Assembly (NCBI RefSeq): GCF_000160775.2
Contig: NZ_CM001024.1
Coordinates: 657,016-721,015, forward strand
Reading direction: 5' to 3'
Origin: Aeromicrobium marinum DSM 15272
GTDB lineage: Bacteria > Actinomycetota > Actinomycetes > Propionibacteriales > Nocardioidaceae
DNA: 64,000 bases
The translations under genes and the position numbers were made by a program. Below are positions 18,391 through 26,990 of the stretch, piece after piece. The notes below the pieces were generated by a model. That model had not been told where the DNA came from and searched no databases. It was given only the letters and a program-made list of their open reading frames with translations. Position 1 is the stretch's first letter. Every line of letters starts with the position of its first letter.

Positions 18391-19441
18391 CCAGCCGGGC
18401 CATCAGCCGCTCGATCGACAAGATCCCGAGGAACCGTCCGGCAGCGTCGGTGCAGACGACCGGCGAGAACCGCGCCGCGCGGGGGCGGGCCACGGCCCGG
18501 GTCGCCGCCTCCCCGACCGGGGTGTCGACGTTGACGGTCAGGGGATCCAGCGGCAGCCAGCCCCCCGTGTCGTTCCTCACCAGCAGCTGGACCGGGCGTC
18601 GCGCCTCGTCGACGACGACGACCACCTCGAAACCGCTGGTCTCGCCGTCCGGTGCGTCCGCGGCCGGAGGGCGGTCGGTCGTGTAGGCCTGCTGCAGCAG
18701 CGACCGGAGCCCGCGGTCCCCGGGACCCACGGGGCGCGGCAGCGCGCGGTGCGCCGCGTGGGTGATGTCGGGCCACCCCGGGCTCGGACGACCGATCAGC
18801 GGACCCTGTGCCAGGGGCACCCCGAGGCCCGCCAGAGCACGCAGCTCACCGGCGGTCGAGACCGACTCGGTCAGGATCCAGGCATCGAGCTGCGCGGCCA
18901 GGTTGCCGACCAGCTCGACCGCCGCCCGCTTGGGGTCCGACGTGTCGATCTCGTGGATCCAGTCACGCCCGAGCCGGATGATGTCCGGTCGCAGGTCGAG
19001 GATGCTCCGCAGCTCGGGCTGCGCCGTCTCGCTGCCGCCGACGGCGATCGTCGCGCCCGCGTGGCGGTACGCGGCCAGGGCGTCGAGGTCGGCGGGAGCC
19101 GGGTCCGGCACGAAGTCGACCACGTCCAGGACGATGCCCGACAGCTCCCCGTGGGCATCGAGGGGCGAACGCACCCGTCCCTGCGCCAGCAGGTCGAGCG
19201 GTACGGGGATCGAGATGAAGGTGTTGGTGGGCAGCGCCGGCACCGTCGTCAGGGCCGACCGCACCAGGTGCTCGGTCTGCGCGACCCGTGCCTCGCCCCC
19301 GCGGGGTCTGGGCTGCGCCTGACCGTCGGGGGTGAGCGCGACGGCCTGGTAGCCCGCAGCGACCCCGCGCACCACGTCGAGGATGGGTTGGGAACCCACG
19401 ACGGAACCCCGCGGGTCCCGTCCCCCCCTCATGTCGGTCAT
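18374..19441 (-). CDS. Degenerate EAL-domain protein with C-terminal extension (probably catalytically inactive)
   Basis: 355 residues. The fold markers of cyclic-di-GMP phosphodiesterases remain: QPILDVVRG at the start and ESVSTAGELRALAGLGVPLAQGPLIGRP-like sequence near 190-217 (compare E-x-V-E-T...QGxxxGRP). The catalytic residues do not: EAL is QAV (YQAVAL, residues 31-36), the FVNLSP-type Asn is absent in TFISIPVP, and the IKxDR strand reads IRLGR. The last ~110 residues (VDEARRPVQLLVRN...FLGILSIERLMARLAD) resemble a CBS-like pair. It probably binds a nucleotide or a partner rather than degrading c-di-GMP. The start could also be 19474. Confidence 0.8.
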   Translation of the reverse strand: MTDMRGGRDPRGSVVGSQPILDVVRGVAAGYQAVALTPDGQAQPRPRGGEARVAQTEHLVRSALTTVPALPTNTFISIPVPLDLLAQGRVRSPLDAHGELSGIVLDVVDFVPDPAPADLDALAAYRHAGATIAVGGSETAQPELRSILDLRPDIIRLGRDWIHEIDTSDPKRAAVELVGNLAAQLDAWILTESVSTAGELRALAGLGVPLAQGPLIGRPSPGWPDITHAAHRALPRPVGPGDRGLRSLLQQAYTTDRPPAADAPDGETSGFEVVVVVDEARRPVQLLVRNDTGGWLPLDPLTVNVDTPVGEAATRAVARPRAARFSPVVCTDAAGRFLGILSIERLMARLADGSS

Positions 19442-19490
19442 CACCGTTCCGGGTGCGCGCCGCCGATCCGGCACGGCGCGAGCTCGGGCC

Positions 19491-19664
19491 TCAGACGGTC
19501 ACGATGCTGGAGCGGACAGCCGCCACCAGCTCGGCCGACACCTCCATCAGACCGTGGTCGGCCGTCGCGTGGGCCGCGACGTTGGACAAGATCTCGTCCT
19601 CCGTCGTGCACACCCACTCGGCGCGGCACCCGGGCACGACGTCACCGCAAGCGAACTTCTTCAT
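19491..19664 (-). CDS. DUF1059-family small protein
   Basis: 57 residues, too short for many gene finders. It begins MKKFACGDVVPGCRAEW, matching the DUF1059 pattern (Cys-Gly near residue 6 and Gly-Cys near 13), continues with VCTTEDEILSNVAAHA and ends near RSSIVTV. A GGAGG ribosome site lies six bases before the ATG. It is 49 bases upstream of the EAL-type gene on the same strand, so they may be co-transcribed. The family has no established function; two paired cysteines suggest metal binding or a disulfide. Confidence 0.85.
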   Translation of the reverse strand: MKKFACGDVVPGCRAEWVCTTEDEILSNVAAHATADHGLMEVSAELVAAVRSSIVTV

Positions 19665-19889
19665 GGCGGACCTCCCAATCCGTGGGTCCGTTCCTCGATG
19701 GCCGATCGGCCGCGGACCCGTGGAACGAGGATAGGGCCGGAATGCCTCTCGCGCGCGGCGATCGTGGGCGAAAACGCGATCCGGGGGTCGATCTGGTCCT
19801 GAATGACCATGAGTCGGCGCACGACGGAGTCCGACCGGTCCGGCCGGTCGTCCGGCTCAGGTCACCCGGTGGGTCGCCGCCGGACCTCC

Positions 19890-19895
19890 TAGGCT
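19890..19895 (+). promoter_or_regulatory. -10 hexamer (TAGGCT) for glutathione peroxidase, leaderless
   Basis: TAGGCT ends seven bases before the ATG at 19902. The remaining part of the 237-base gap (19665-19889) holds no gene I can support. Confidence 0.55.
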
Positions 19896-19901
19896 GGTCC
19901 C

Positions 19902-20384
19902 ATGACCACAGCGCATGACTTCTCCGCCACCGCCATCGACGGCACCGAACGACACCTCGCCGACTACCGCGGCAAGGTCCTCCTCGTCGTCAACACGGCC
20001 ACCCAGTGCGGCTTCACGCCGCAGTTCAAGGGCCTCGAGACGGTGTACCAGCAGTACGTCGACCGCGGACTGGTGGTACTCGGGTTCCCGTGCGACCAGT
20101 TCGGCGGCCAGAACCCCGGTGACGACGACGAGACCGCGACCTTCTGCGAGAAGAACTTCGGCGTGACCTTCCCGCTGTTCTCCGAGATCGAGGTCAACGG
20201 CGACGGTGCCCACCCGCTCTACCAGTGGTTGAAGAAGGAGAAGGGCGGGCTCGGGCCGAGCAAGATCAAGTGGAACTTCACCAAGTTCCTCATCGACCCC
20301 GACGGCAACGTCGTGAAGCGCTACGGCTCCACGACCAAGCCCGAGAAGATCGCGGCTGACATCGAGAAGCTCCTCCCGGCCTGA
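19902..20384 (+). CDS. Glutathione/thioredoxin peroxidase (BsaA/BtuE type)
   Basis: 160-residue thiol peroxidase reducing hydrogen and organic peroxides; in actinobacteria the reductant is usually thioredoxin (family knowledge). Peroxidatic Cys36 in [11 protein letters not shown], Gln70 in [10 protein letters not shown], Trp/Asn in [11 protein letters not shown] complete the active-site set; Cys82 in [11 protein letters not shown] is the expected resolving cysteine. The active-site codon is TGC, so it is a cysteine and not a selenocysteine enzyme. Single gene with its own leaderless promoter. Confidence 0.95.
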   Translation: MTTAHDFSATAIDGTERHLADYRGKVLLVVNTATQCGFTPQFKGLETVYQQYVDRGLVVLGFPCDQFGGQNPGDDDETATFCEKNFGVTFPLFSEIEVNGDGAHPLYQWLKKEKGGLGPSKIKWNFTKFLIDPDGNVVKRYGSTTKPEKIAADIEKLLPA

Positions 20385-20428
20385 TCGGACCCGCGCCGGG
20401 CCCGGGAACACCCGGTCGGCGATTTGTG

Positions 20429-20434
20429 TTGACC
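20429..20434 (+). promoter_or_regulatory. Possible -35 (TTGACC) for rpmE
   Basis: TTGACC lies in the 137-base gap before rpmE. A weak ATCACT hexamer 17 bases downstream could serve as -10, giving a leader of about 60 bases. Confidence 0.35.
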
Positions 20435-20521
20435 CCGTCGACACTGGCACCATCACTCCTTGGCTCTGGTTCACGGTGCGCAGCCGCGCAGCCGACCCAG
20501 CGGCCCCACGAGAGGACCACC

Positions 20522-20728
20522 ATGAAGCGCGACATCCACCCGGAGTACGTCGAGACCCAGGTCACCTGCACCTGTGGCAACTCGTTCACGACCCGCAGCA
20601 CGGCCACCGAGGGCACCCTGCGTGCCGACGTGTGCTCGGCCTGCCACCCCTTCTACACCGGCAAGCAGAAGATCCTCGACACCGGCGGACGTGTCGCGCG
20701 GTTCGAGAAGCGCTACGGCAACAAGTAA
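20522..20728 (+). CDS. rpmE: 50S ribosomal protein L31 (zinc-binding form)
   Basis: 68 residues. [12 protein letters not shown] is the L31 N-terminus. Cys16, Cys18, Cys38 and Cys41 (TCTCGNSF and VCSACHPF) form the zinc site of the C+ paralogue, which doubles as a zinc store in other bacteria. ATG with GAGAGG upstream. prfA starts nine bases after the stop, so the two are likely co-transcribed. Confidence 0.97.
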   Translation: MKRDIHPEYVETQVTCTCGNSFTTRSTATEGTLRADVCSACHPFYTGKQKILDTGGRVARFEKRYGNK

Positions 20729-20737
20729 GCGCCACGG

Positions 20738-21799
20738 GTGTTCGACGCCGTCGAGACACTCGTCGCCGAGCACGCCGAGCTCGAGCGCAAGATGGCCGAC
20801 CCCTCGGTCCACGCCGACCCTGTGCAGGCCAAACGGATCGGTCAGCGGTACGCCGAGCTGACCGCCGTCATCCGCACCTACCGCGAGTGGCAGCAGACCG
20901 GGGACGACCTGCAGGCAGCCCGGGAGCTCCGGATGGACGACGACGTCGTCCAGCTGGAGGCCCGGCTGCCTGAGCTCGGCGAGCGTCTCCAACGGCTCCT
21001 GGTGCCCCGCGACCCGGGCGACGCCAAGGACGTGATTCTGGAGATCAAGGGCGGCGAGGGGGGCGAGGAGTCGGCCCTGTTCGCCGCCGACCTCCTGCGC
21101 ATGTACACGCGCTTCGCCGAGCGCCGCGGTTGGCGGGTCGACATCCTCGACTCCACCGAGTCCGCCCTCGGCGGCTACAAGTCGGTGACGGCGGCGGTCA
21201 AGGCGCGGTCCACGCCCGAGCCGGGCGAGGCGCCCGGTGCCCTGCTCAAGTTCGAGGGCGGGGTCCACCGGGTGCAGCGTGTCCCCGTCACGGAGTCCCA
21301 GGGTCGCATCCACACCTCGGCCGCCGGGGTGCTCGTGCTGCCCGAGGCCGAGGACGTCGACGTCGAGATCCACGACAGCGACCTGCGGATCGACGTGTAC
21401 CGGTCCTCCGGGCCCGGGGGCCAGAGCGTCAACACCACCGATTCGGCCGTCCGCATCACCCACGTGCCCACGGGGGTCGTGGCCAGCTGCCAGAACGAGA
21501 AGAGCCAGCTGCAGAACAAGGAGCAGGCCCTGCGCATCCTCCGGGCCCGGCTGCTCGAGGCGGCCCAGGCCACCGCCGATGCCGAGGCGTCGGACGCGCG
21601 TCGCTCGCAGATCCGCACGGTCGACCGGTCCGAGCGGGTCCGCACCTACAACTTCCCCGAGAACCGGATCTCCGACCACCGCACCGGCTTCAAGGCCTAC
21701 AACCTCGACGCCGTCATGGACGGCGGGCTCGAGGACGTCATCGGTTCGCTGGTCGAGGCCGACCTCGCCGACCGGCTCGCCGCCGTCGAGCACGGGTGA
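20738..21799 (+). CDS. prfA: Peptide chain release factor 1
   Basis: Recognises UAA/UAG and triggers peptide release. 353 residues. The anticodon-like tripeptide is PVT within [15 protein letters not shown] (the RF1-type P-x-T), and the GGQ loop appears as [16 protein letters not shown] start nine bases after rpmE. Its stop overlaps the GTG of prmC, the methylase that modifies the GGQ glutamine. Confidence 0.97.
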   Translation: MFDAVETLVAEHAELERKMADPSVHADPVQAKRIGQRYAELTAVIRTYREWQQTGDDLQAARELRMDDDVVQLEARLPELGERLQRLLVPRDPGDAKDVILEIKGGEGGEESALFAADLLRMYTRFAERRGWRVDILDSTESALGGYKSVTAAVKARSTPEPGEAPGALLKFEGGVHRVQRVPVTESQGRIHTSAAGVLVLPEAEDVDVEIHDSDLRIDVYRSSGPGGQSVNTTDSAVRITHVPTGVVASCQNEKSQLQNKEQALRILRARLLEAAQATADAEASDARRSQIRTVDRSERVRTYNFPENRISDHRTGFKAYNLDAVMDGGLEDVIGSLVEADLADRLAAVEHG

Positions 21800-22653
21800 G
21801 CATCCGCCCACCCGGCGAGCGACTGCTCGACCAGGCCACCACGACCCTCACCGACGCCGGCGTCGGTTCCCCCCGGGTCGATGCAGAGCTCCTGCTCAGC
21901 CACGTGACCGGGGTGCCGAGGGCGATGTTGCGCCTGTCGGCGCGCCCCAACGAGGTCCAGCGACGCGACTACCTCGCCCTCGTGGCCGCCCGCGCCGCCC
22001 GCGTGCCCCTGCAGCACCTCACCGGCTCCGCGGCCTTCCGGCACGTCGACCTCGAGGTCGGGCCCGGCGTCTTCGTCCCCCGACCCGAGACCGAGCTGCT
22101 GGCGGGCTGGGCTGTGCAGCAGCTCTCCGCCCGCGGCCCGGAATCCCCGGTGGTGGTCGACCTCTGCACCGGTTCGGGGGCGATCGCCCTGAGCATCGTG
22201 CACGAGGTGCCCACCGCCGTGGTGCACGCCGTCGAGCTCGACGAGGTGGCCTTCGGGTGGGCGCACCAGAACCTCGCCGGCACCGGGATCGACCTGAGGC
22301 TCGGCGACATGGCGGACGCGTTCGGTGACCTCGACGGCACCGTCGACGTGGTGGTCGCCAACCCGCCGTACATCCCGCTCGACGCCTGGGAGAGCGTGGC
22401 GCCCGAGGTGCGCGACCACGACCCGGCGCTGGCCCTGTGGTCCGGCGACGACGGGCTGGACGCCATGCGGGTCGTCGAGCAGACCGCGTGGCGGTTGCTG
22501 CGGCCGGGGGGAGTCGTCGGGGCCGAGCACGCCGACGCCCAGGGCGACACCGCACCGGCCGTGTTCGCGGGTCGGTGGGTCGACGTGCGCGACCACGTCG
22601 ACCTGGCCGGCAGACCACGGTTCGTGACCGCTCGCCGGCCGGCGGATCGATAG
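21796..22653 (+). CDS. prmC: Release factor glutamine methyltransferase PrmC
   Basis: 285-residue SAM-dependent enzyme methylating the glutamine of the RF GGQ motif. SAM motif [14 protein letters not shown] (about 120-133) and the substrate-binding NPPYIPL (about 188-194) are intact, with an N-terminal helical domain. GTG overlaps the prfA TGA. In many actinobacteria sua5 follows immediately; here the next 12 kb hold other genes. Confidence 0.96.
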   Translation: MSIRPPGERLLDQATTTLTDAGVGSPRVDAELLLSHVTGVPRAMLRLSARPNEVQRRDYLALVAARAARVPLQHLTGSAAFRHVDLEVGPGVFVPRPETELLAGWAVQQLSARGPESPVVVDLCTGSGAIALSIVHEVPTAVVHAVELDEVAFGWAHQNLAGTGIDLRLGDMADAFGDLDGTVDVVVANPPYIPLDAWESVAPEVRDHDPALALWSGDDGLDAMRVVEQTAWRLLRPGGVVGAEHADAQGDTAPAVFAGRWVDVRDHVDLAGRPRFVTARRPADR

Positions 22654-22656
22654 GAT
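22651..22656 (+). promoter_or_regulatory. -10 hexamer (TAGGAT) for the LuxR-type regulator
   Basis: TAGGAT overlaps the prmC stop and ends eight bases before the GTG at 22664, predicting a leaderless or one-base-leader mRNA. Confidence 0.55.
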
Positions 22657-22663
22657 CCGATCG

Positions 22664-24619
22664 GTGAGGACCGGCGGCGATCGCGAGCAGGCGGATCCGA
22701 GGGAGGCGTTCGTCCCCACCCCGCACGCGCGAGTGCTGGAGGCCGTCGCCCGCCTGGGGTCGTCCGCGACCCGCGCGGAGTTCGCCGCGGCGGCCAGCCG
22801 CGAGCTGCACGGGCTGGTCCCGGGTCTCTGGGCGACCTTCGAGGAGGTCGACCTCGTGTCGGGCGACGCGTCCGTCACGACCTGGCCCGAGCAGTCGGCC
22901 GACTGGCACGAGTCCTACGTCGCGATGCACGCACGACACGGTCGCGAGCACCCGACGTTGCGACACCTTTTCGCCGACGACGCGGCAACGGTGGCGACCT
23001 GGGGTGACCTCGGCCGCCTCGAACCGTTCACCACCAGCGTGCTGCACACCGACTTCTACGCACTGCACGGGGTCCACGACCAGCTCGCGATCCGTCTGCC
23101 GTCGGCCCCCCGGACCGTGGCCACCATGACCGTGTGCCGGGCCGCCGAGGGATTCGAGCCCCTCGATCGGGAGATCGCCGCGCTCTGGCGACCCCACGTG
23201 GCGAACCTGCGCGACCTGTTCGTCTGGCGTGAGCGGGCCCGGCTGGCCGCTGCGCTGACGGTGAGCGACGGGTGGAAGGTGGCCGTGGTCGACGCCGAGG
23301 GCGTCGTGCTGGCGGCGACGCAGGACGCCGCCCTGCTGGGGGAGAGCATCGGCGCGTCGGTGCTGGTCGGTCGCTCCCTCGTGGGCACCCACCTCTGGTC
23401 GGTCGCGACGGCGGGAGCCGGCCCGACCGGCGTCCACCGGATCGACAGCGCCTACGGCGGCGTCGACGTGCAGGCCGTGGAGCACCAGCGACGGTGGCGG
23501 CTCCTGATGCGACGGGTGGTGCACCCGGCGTCGGAACCCGACCGGCCGCGGGCCACCGCCACCGAAGGGCTGACCGTGGAGGACCAGGAGGCCGTCCTGG
23601 AGGCCATCGGCCGGATCGGACGGGCTGCGACCCTCGAGGAGTTCGCGCGGATGGCCTGCCGCGAGCTGCACCGGCTGGTCCCGGGCATCTGGGCCTCGTA
23701 CAACGAGACCAACCTGTCGACGGCCCGCACGGCGACCTTCGTCTGGCCGGAACGGGAGGCCGACTGGTTCGACCAGAACATCGGGACGTTCACGCGGTAC
23801 GCCCACCAGAGCCCGTTGGTGCGGCACATCTCCGAGGACGGCGAGTCCGACGTCCGGACGCTGCTCGACCTCGACCCCGACCGGACCTTCGAGGACACCG
23901 AGCTGTTCCGGCACTACTACGCCCCGCTCGGTGTGCGGAGCCAGGCGGCCTTCGGGCTGCCGGCCCCCTCCGGGGTCGTGATCGCGCTCGTCGTCAACCG
24001 CGACGGCGCGGACTTCACCGGCCGTGACCGCCGGGTCATGGAGGAGCTGCGCCTCCACCTCTCGAACATCCACCGGATGGTCGCGGCCTACGAGCGGGCC
24101 CGCGGGATGACCGCGGCGGTCGGGCTCGACGGGTGGGAGACGCTCCTCGTCGCCGACGACGGGACCGTCCTCGAGTCCACTCCGGCCGCCGAGGAGATCG
24201 GCCGCCGGATCGGCACGGGACTGGCCATCGGCGACTCGTTGCTCGGCACCACCCTGTGGGGGCGGTCGACGCCCTCGACCCCGGGCCAGGAGTGGTGGTC
24301 GGTCAAGCGGGTGCCGTCGACGAGTCTGGAGGTCGGCGGCGCCTTCGACGCGTCCCTCACGGTCAACCCGGTCGGACCCCACGTCCTGCTCCTGCGGCCC
24401 GCGCACGCGGCGACGGTCGAGTCGGCGATGCGTCTGGGCCTCACCCGGCGGCAGGCGGAGGTGGCGTTGCTGATCGTCGACGGTGCGACCAACGTCCAGA
24501 TCGCGCGGGCCCTGACCATCTCACCCGGCACGGCACGCAAGCACGTCGAGACGTTGATGGCCGTGCTCGGGGTGTCGTCGCGAGCCGCCGCGGCGGTGGC
24601 GGTCGTCCGCGGCAGCTGA
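22664..24619 (+). CDS. LuxR-type regulator with two tandem sensor modules
   Basis: 651 residues. Two homologous modules of about 285 residues occupy roughly 20-300 and 305-585: RELHGLVPGLWATFEE matches RELHRLVPGIWASYNE, WPEQSADW matches WPEREADW, GWKVAVVDAEGVVL matches GWETLLVADDGTVL, and GRSLVGTHLW matches GDSLLGTTLW. A C-terminal LuxR/GerE helix-turn-helix follows (about 590-645: LTRRQAEVALLIVDGATNVQIA...SPGTARKHVETLM). The modules look GAF- or PAS-like but I do not recognise the ligand. No receiver domain, so it is probably a ligand-responsive or LAL-like regulator. GTG start fixed by the -10 at 22651. Confidence 0.85.
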   Translation: MRTGGDREQADPREAFVPTPHARVLEAVARLGSSATRAEFAAAASRELHGLVPGLWATFEEVDLVSGDASVTTWPEQSADWHESYVAMHARHGREHPTLRHLFADDAATVATWGDLGRLEPFTTSVLHTDFYALHGVHDQLAIRLPSAPRTVATMTVCRAAEGFEPLDREIAALWRPHVANLRDLFVWRERARLAAALTVSDGWKVAVVDAEGVVLAATQDAALLGESIGASVLVGRSLVGTHLWSVATAGAGPTGVHRIDSAYGGVDVQAVEHQRRWRLLMRRVVHPASEPDRPRATATEGLTVEDQEAVLEAIGRIGRAATLEEFARMACRELHRLVPGIWASYNETNLSTARTATFVWPEREADWFDQNIGTFTRYAHQSPLVRHISEDGESDVRTLLDLDPDRTFEDTELFRHYYAPLGVRSQAAFGLPAPSGVVIALVVNRDGADFTGRDRRVMEELRLHLSNIHRMVAAYERARGMTAAVGLDGWETLLVADDGTVLESTPAAEEIGRRIGTGLAIGDSLLGTTLWGRSTPSTPGQEWWSVKRVPSTSLEVGGAFDASLTVNPVGPHVLLLRPAHAATVESAMRLGLTRRQAEVALLIVDGATNVQIARALTISPGTARKHVETLMAVLGVSSRAAAAVAVVRGS

Positions 24620-24626
24620 CGGCGCC

Positions 24627-24645
24627 GGCGGCCGGTCCGGCCGCC
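24627..24645 (+). terminator. GC-rich hairpin after the LuxR-type gene
   Basis: GGCGGCC and GGCCGCC form a seven-bp stem with a five-base loop, eight bases after the stop and in the gap between convergent genes. No U-tract. Confidence 0.45.
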
Positions 24646-24669
24646 ACGTCGTCAGCGGGTCCGCGGGGT

Positions 24670-25278
24670 CTACCGGTCGGCCAGCCGCCACGAGAAGTCG
24701 ACCCGCATGCCCTCGGCGCCCCGGACCTGCAGCTCGACCGGTCCGGAACGGCCGCCGGACGTCTCGGCCTCGCAGGTCATCACCGTCCCGGGCGTCCCGT
24801 CGAGCTCGGACGCGGGGCAGGTCACCCCCGTGAGCACCAGACCGGTCTCGGCGGCGAACGCGTCGGCGATGGTGTCGGCCACGACCTCGGTCAGGAGGCT
24901 CTGCGAGCCGGGCTCGACCTGCCAGGAGAAGTCCAGCGTGGCCTCGTCCTCTGCGACGCTGGTGGCCTCGACGTCCAGCGTGGCCCGCACGCCACCGTGG
25001 ACCATCTCGCACGTGGTCGTGGCCCCGACCTCGGCGGTCAGGCCGTCCGGGCAGTCCACCGACGCCGGGGCCAGGTCGGTGAGCTCGACGACCCGGTCCG
25101 AGAGGTCCTGCTCCAGGGCCGGACCGCTGATCCCGTCCGAACCGCCCAGACTCACGTCGACCGTCCCCGAGCACGCACCGCACGCGAGGAGGGCCACGGT
25201 GGCGACCGTCGCCGCACCGGCACGCCGCGTCGTGGAGGTCCGGACACGGGCGGGACGGGCGGGGTGCAGGCTCTTCAT
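24670..25278 (-). CDS. Lipoprotein with two tandem DUF4333-like domains
   Basis: 202 residues. A basic N-terminus and hydrophobic stretch end in LLAC or CGAC, compatible with a lipobox. Two copies of a domain follow: SVDCPDGLTAEVGATTTCEM (about 73-92) and VTCPASELDGTPGTVMTCEA (about 151-170), each with a Cys pair that probably forms a disulfide. The family is widespread in actinobacterial cell envelopes and uncharacterised. ATG start with GAGG upstream. A TATTCT hexamer at 25339-25344 (minus) is a possible promoter. Confidence 0.8.
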   Translation of the reverse strand: MKSLHPARPARVRTSTTRRAGAATVATVALLACGACSGTVDVSLGGSDGISGPALEQDLSDRVVELTDLAPASVDCPDGLTAEVGATTTCEMVHGGVRATLDVEATSVAEDEATLDFSWQVEPGSQSLLTEVVADTIADAFAAETGLVLTGVTCPASELDGTPGTVMTCEAETSGGRSGPVELQVRGAEGMRVDFSWRLADR

Positions 25279-25361
25279 GGATCCTCGTCGGGACGGCGGC
25301 GGGGGGCGCGCCCAGTCTGCCGACCGGCCCCGGCCGGGAGAATACGATGTTCTGCGTAGGG

Positions 25362-25379
25362 CCGGCCGGCGCCGGCCGG
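25362..25379. repeat. 18-bp perfect GC palindrome
   Basis: CCGGCCGGC joined to its reverse complement. It lies just downstream of the TetR gene stop and could be a terminator or a protein-binding site. Confidence 0.5.
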
Positions 25380-25396
25380 ACCGCTGTAGCGGTCGA

Positions 25397-26053
25397 TCAG
25401 GCCCAGCCCTGCAGGGCGATCCGGGTGGTGACCTCCGCCAGGTCCTCCACGGTCCAGGCGTCGGGTCCCGGCTCCTGCGAGAGCAGCAGCAGCGCGTTCT
25501 TCTCGACCAGCGTGACGAGCAGCTCGGCCCGCAGGTGCAGCTCGCGGGGACTCATCGGTCGGCCCTGTTCGACGGTGAACGTGTCGAGCAGCGCGGCGAT
25601 GCCGGCGACGGAGACCTCGCGGCCCTCGGCGACCCGCTGCTGCAGCGCCCGGGGGACCGTGCGGCCCGCGTCGAGGAACACCCGCCACGACATCGGATCG
25701 CCCAGGACCGCGGTGAAGAAAGTGACGTACATCTGGCGGAACGTGTGCTCGGGGTGCTCGGGGTCGATCGCGGACGGGACGGCGGCGGCGACGGCCGCCA
25801 TGAGTCGCTCCTCCTCGCGGTCGAGCAGCGCGAACAGGATCGCGTCCTTGGTGGAGTAGCACTCGTAGAGCACGGGTTTGCTGACGCCGGCCTCCTCGGC
25901 GATCGCCGCGGTGGTCGCCCCCGCGTAGCCGTGGCGGTCCCAGACCGCGAGCGCGGCGTCGAGGACCAGCGGCCGTCGGGCGACCGGGCCGAGATGGGCC
26001 GCACGCGACCGGCGATCGGGGTGACCGCTCCTATGTGACATCGCCCGTGACAT
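25397..26053 (-). CDS. TetR-family regulator, probable controller of the mce operon
   Basis: 218 residues. The helix-turn-helix is TTAAIAEEAGVSKPVLYECYSTKDAIL (about 48-74), followed by an all-helical ligand-binding domain. It is divergent from yrbEA-mceF with a 109-base shared control region containing two palindromes, one of which covers its own predicted -10. That position suggests autoregulation and repression of the lipid-import operon until a lipid ligand is bound (inference from TetR family and context). The start may be 26053 or 26041. Confidence 0.88.
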   Translation of the reverse strand: MSRAMSHRSGHPDRRSRAAHLGPVARRPLVLDAALAVWDRHGYAGATTAAIAEEAGVSKPVLYECYSTKDAILFALLDREEERLMAAVAAAVPSAIDPEHPEHTFRQMYVTFFTAVLGDPMSWRVFLDAGRTVPRALQQRVAEGREVSVAGIAALLDTFTVEQGRPMSPRELHLRAELLVTLVEKNALLLLSQEPGPDAWTVEDLAEVTTRIALQGWA

Positions 26054-26087
26054 CGTGCACCCCCCGTCGTTGTGATCTGTGACACGG

Positions 26088-26099
26088 CACGGTACCGTG
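26088..26099. promoter_or_regulatory. 12-bp palindrome CACGGTACCGTG in the TetR-mce gap
   Basis: Perfect palindrome centred between the divergent genes, seven bases from the operator candidate at 26106. It could be a second binding site. Confidence 0.5.
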
Positions 26100-26105
26100 T
26101 GCGCA

Positions 26106-26123
26106 TCCTACCGCTTGGTAGGA
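26106..26123. promoter_or_regulatory. Candidate TetR operator TCCTACC-GCTT-GGTAGGA
   Basis: Perfect seven-bp inverted repeat with a four-base centre, the size usual for TetR operators. It overlaps TAGGAT (26105-26110, minus strand), the likely -10 of the TetR gene, and lies 40 bases before the yrbEA ATG. Confidence 0.6.
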
Positions 26124-26162
26124 ACCGGAGGGTGCGTTTCGAGCACGAGGGAGGGGCGGGCC

Positions 26163-26990
26163 ATGTCCACGACGTCCACCCGCGCGCGACGCACCGTCGA
26201 CACCGTCCGCGGCAAGACCTTCGACGGCATCGACACCTTCGGAGCGATGGTCATCCTCGGCATCGGTGCCCTGCGGTACATCGCCACGGACATCGTCACC
26301 CGCAAGTTCTCCTGGAAGGAGTTCTACGACCAGGCGTGGTTCATGACCCGCGTGGCCTTCCTTCCCACGGTGCTCGTGGCGATCCCGTTCGGCATCATCA
26401 TCGCCATCCAGGTGGGGGCGGTCGCCCAGCAGATCGGGGCGGTCTCGTTCACCGGTGCGGTCAACGGCATCGGGATCCTGCGGCAGGCAGCGCCGCTCGT
26501 GACGTCGCTGCTGATGGCCGGAGCCGTCGGGTCGGCCATCTGCGCCCAGCTCGGAGCCCAGACCGTCCGCGAGGAGGTCGACGCCATGAAGGTCATGGGA
26601 CTCAACCCGGTCCAGCGCATCGTGGCCCCCCGCGTCGCCGCCGCCATGGTGGTCGGTGCCCTGCTGAACGTCTTCGTCGCGGCCACGGCGATGGTCACCG
26701 GCTACCTGATCAACGTCGGCGGGGGAGCGGTCAGCTCGGGTGCCTACCTGGGGTCGTTCATCGCCTTCGCCCAGCCGACCGACCTGCTGCTCGCCGAGGG
26801 CAAGGCGGTCATCTTCGGTTTCCTGGCCACGATCATCGCGGCGCACAAGGGACTCAACGCCAGCGGCGGACCCAAGGGGGTCGCCGATGCGGTCAACCAG
26901 TGTGTCGTGATCGCCGTCATCGTCCTCGCGGTCGTCAACGTCGCCATCACCCAGGGCTACGTGATGCTCGTGCCGCAGAGGATCGCATGA
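26163..26990 (+). CDS. yrbEA: Mce-system permease YrbEA (MlaE family)
   Basis: 275-residue membrane permease of an Mce lipid importer. About five to six hydrophobic helices; AGAVGSAICAQLGAQTVREEVDAMKVMG (about 118-145) is the conserved cytoplasmic loop that contacts the ATPase (E-x-D-A-x-x-x-M-G). ATG at 26163 follows GGAGGGG. It heads nine genes, most overlapping by four bases. A small upstream in-frame extension is rejected because it crosses the operator palindromes. Confidence 0.94.
   Translation: MSTTSTRARRTVDTVRGKTFDGIDTFGAMVILGIGALRYIATDIVTRKFSWKEFYDQAWFMTRVAFLPTVLVAIPFGIIIAIQVGAVAQQIGAVSFTGAVNGIGILRQAAPLVTSLLMAGAVGSAICAQLGAQTVREEVDAMKVMGLNPVQRIVAPRVAAAMVVGALLNVFVAATAMVTGYLINVGGGAVSSGAYLGSFIAFAQPTDLLLAEGKAVIFGFLATIIAAHKGLNASGGPKGVADAVNQCVVIAVIVLAVVNVAITQGYVMLVPQRIA

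Noticed and set aside
19665..19889. Hidden gene in the largest gap of the first third
   Set aside because: Frames here are short, lack ribosome sites and overlap the leader of the DUF1059 gene; a weak inverted repeat near 19684-19730 was too imperfect to call.
20007..20009. Selenocysteine glutathione peroxidase
   Set aside because: The peroxidatic codon is TGC (Cys36), with no in-frame TGA.
22019..24406. Long minus-strand frame of 795 codons
   Set aside because: Complement of prmC and the LuxR-type gene; low-complexity composition and no ribosome site.
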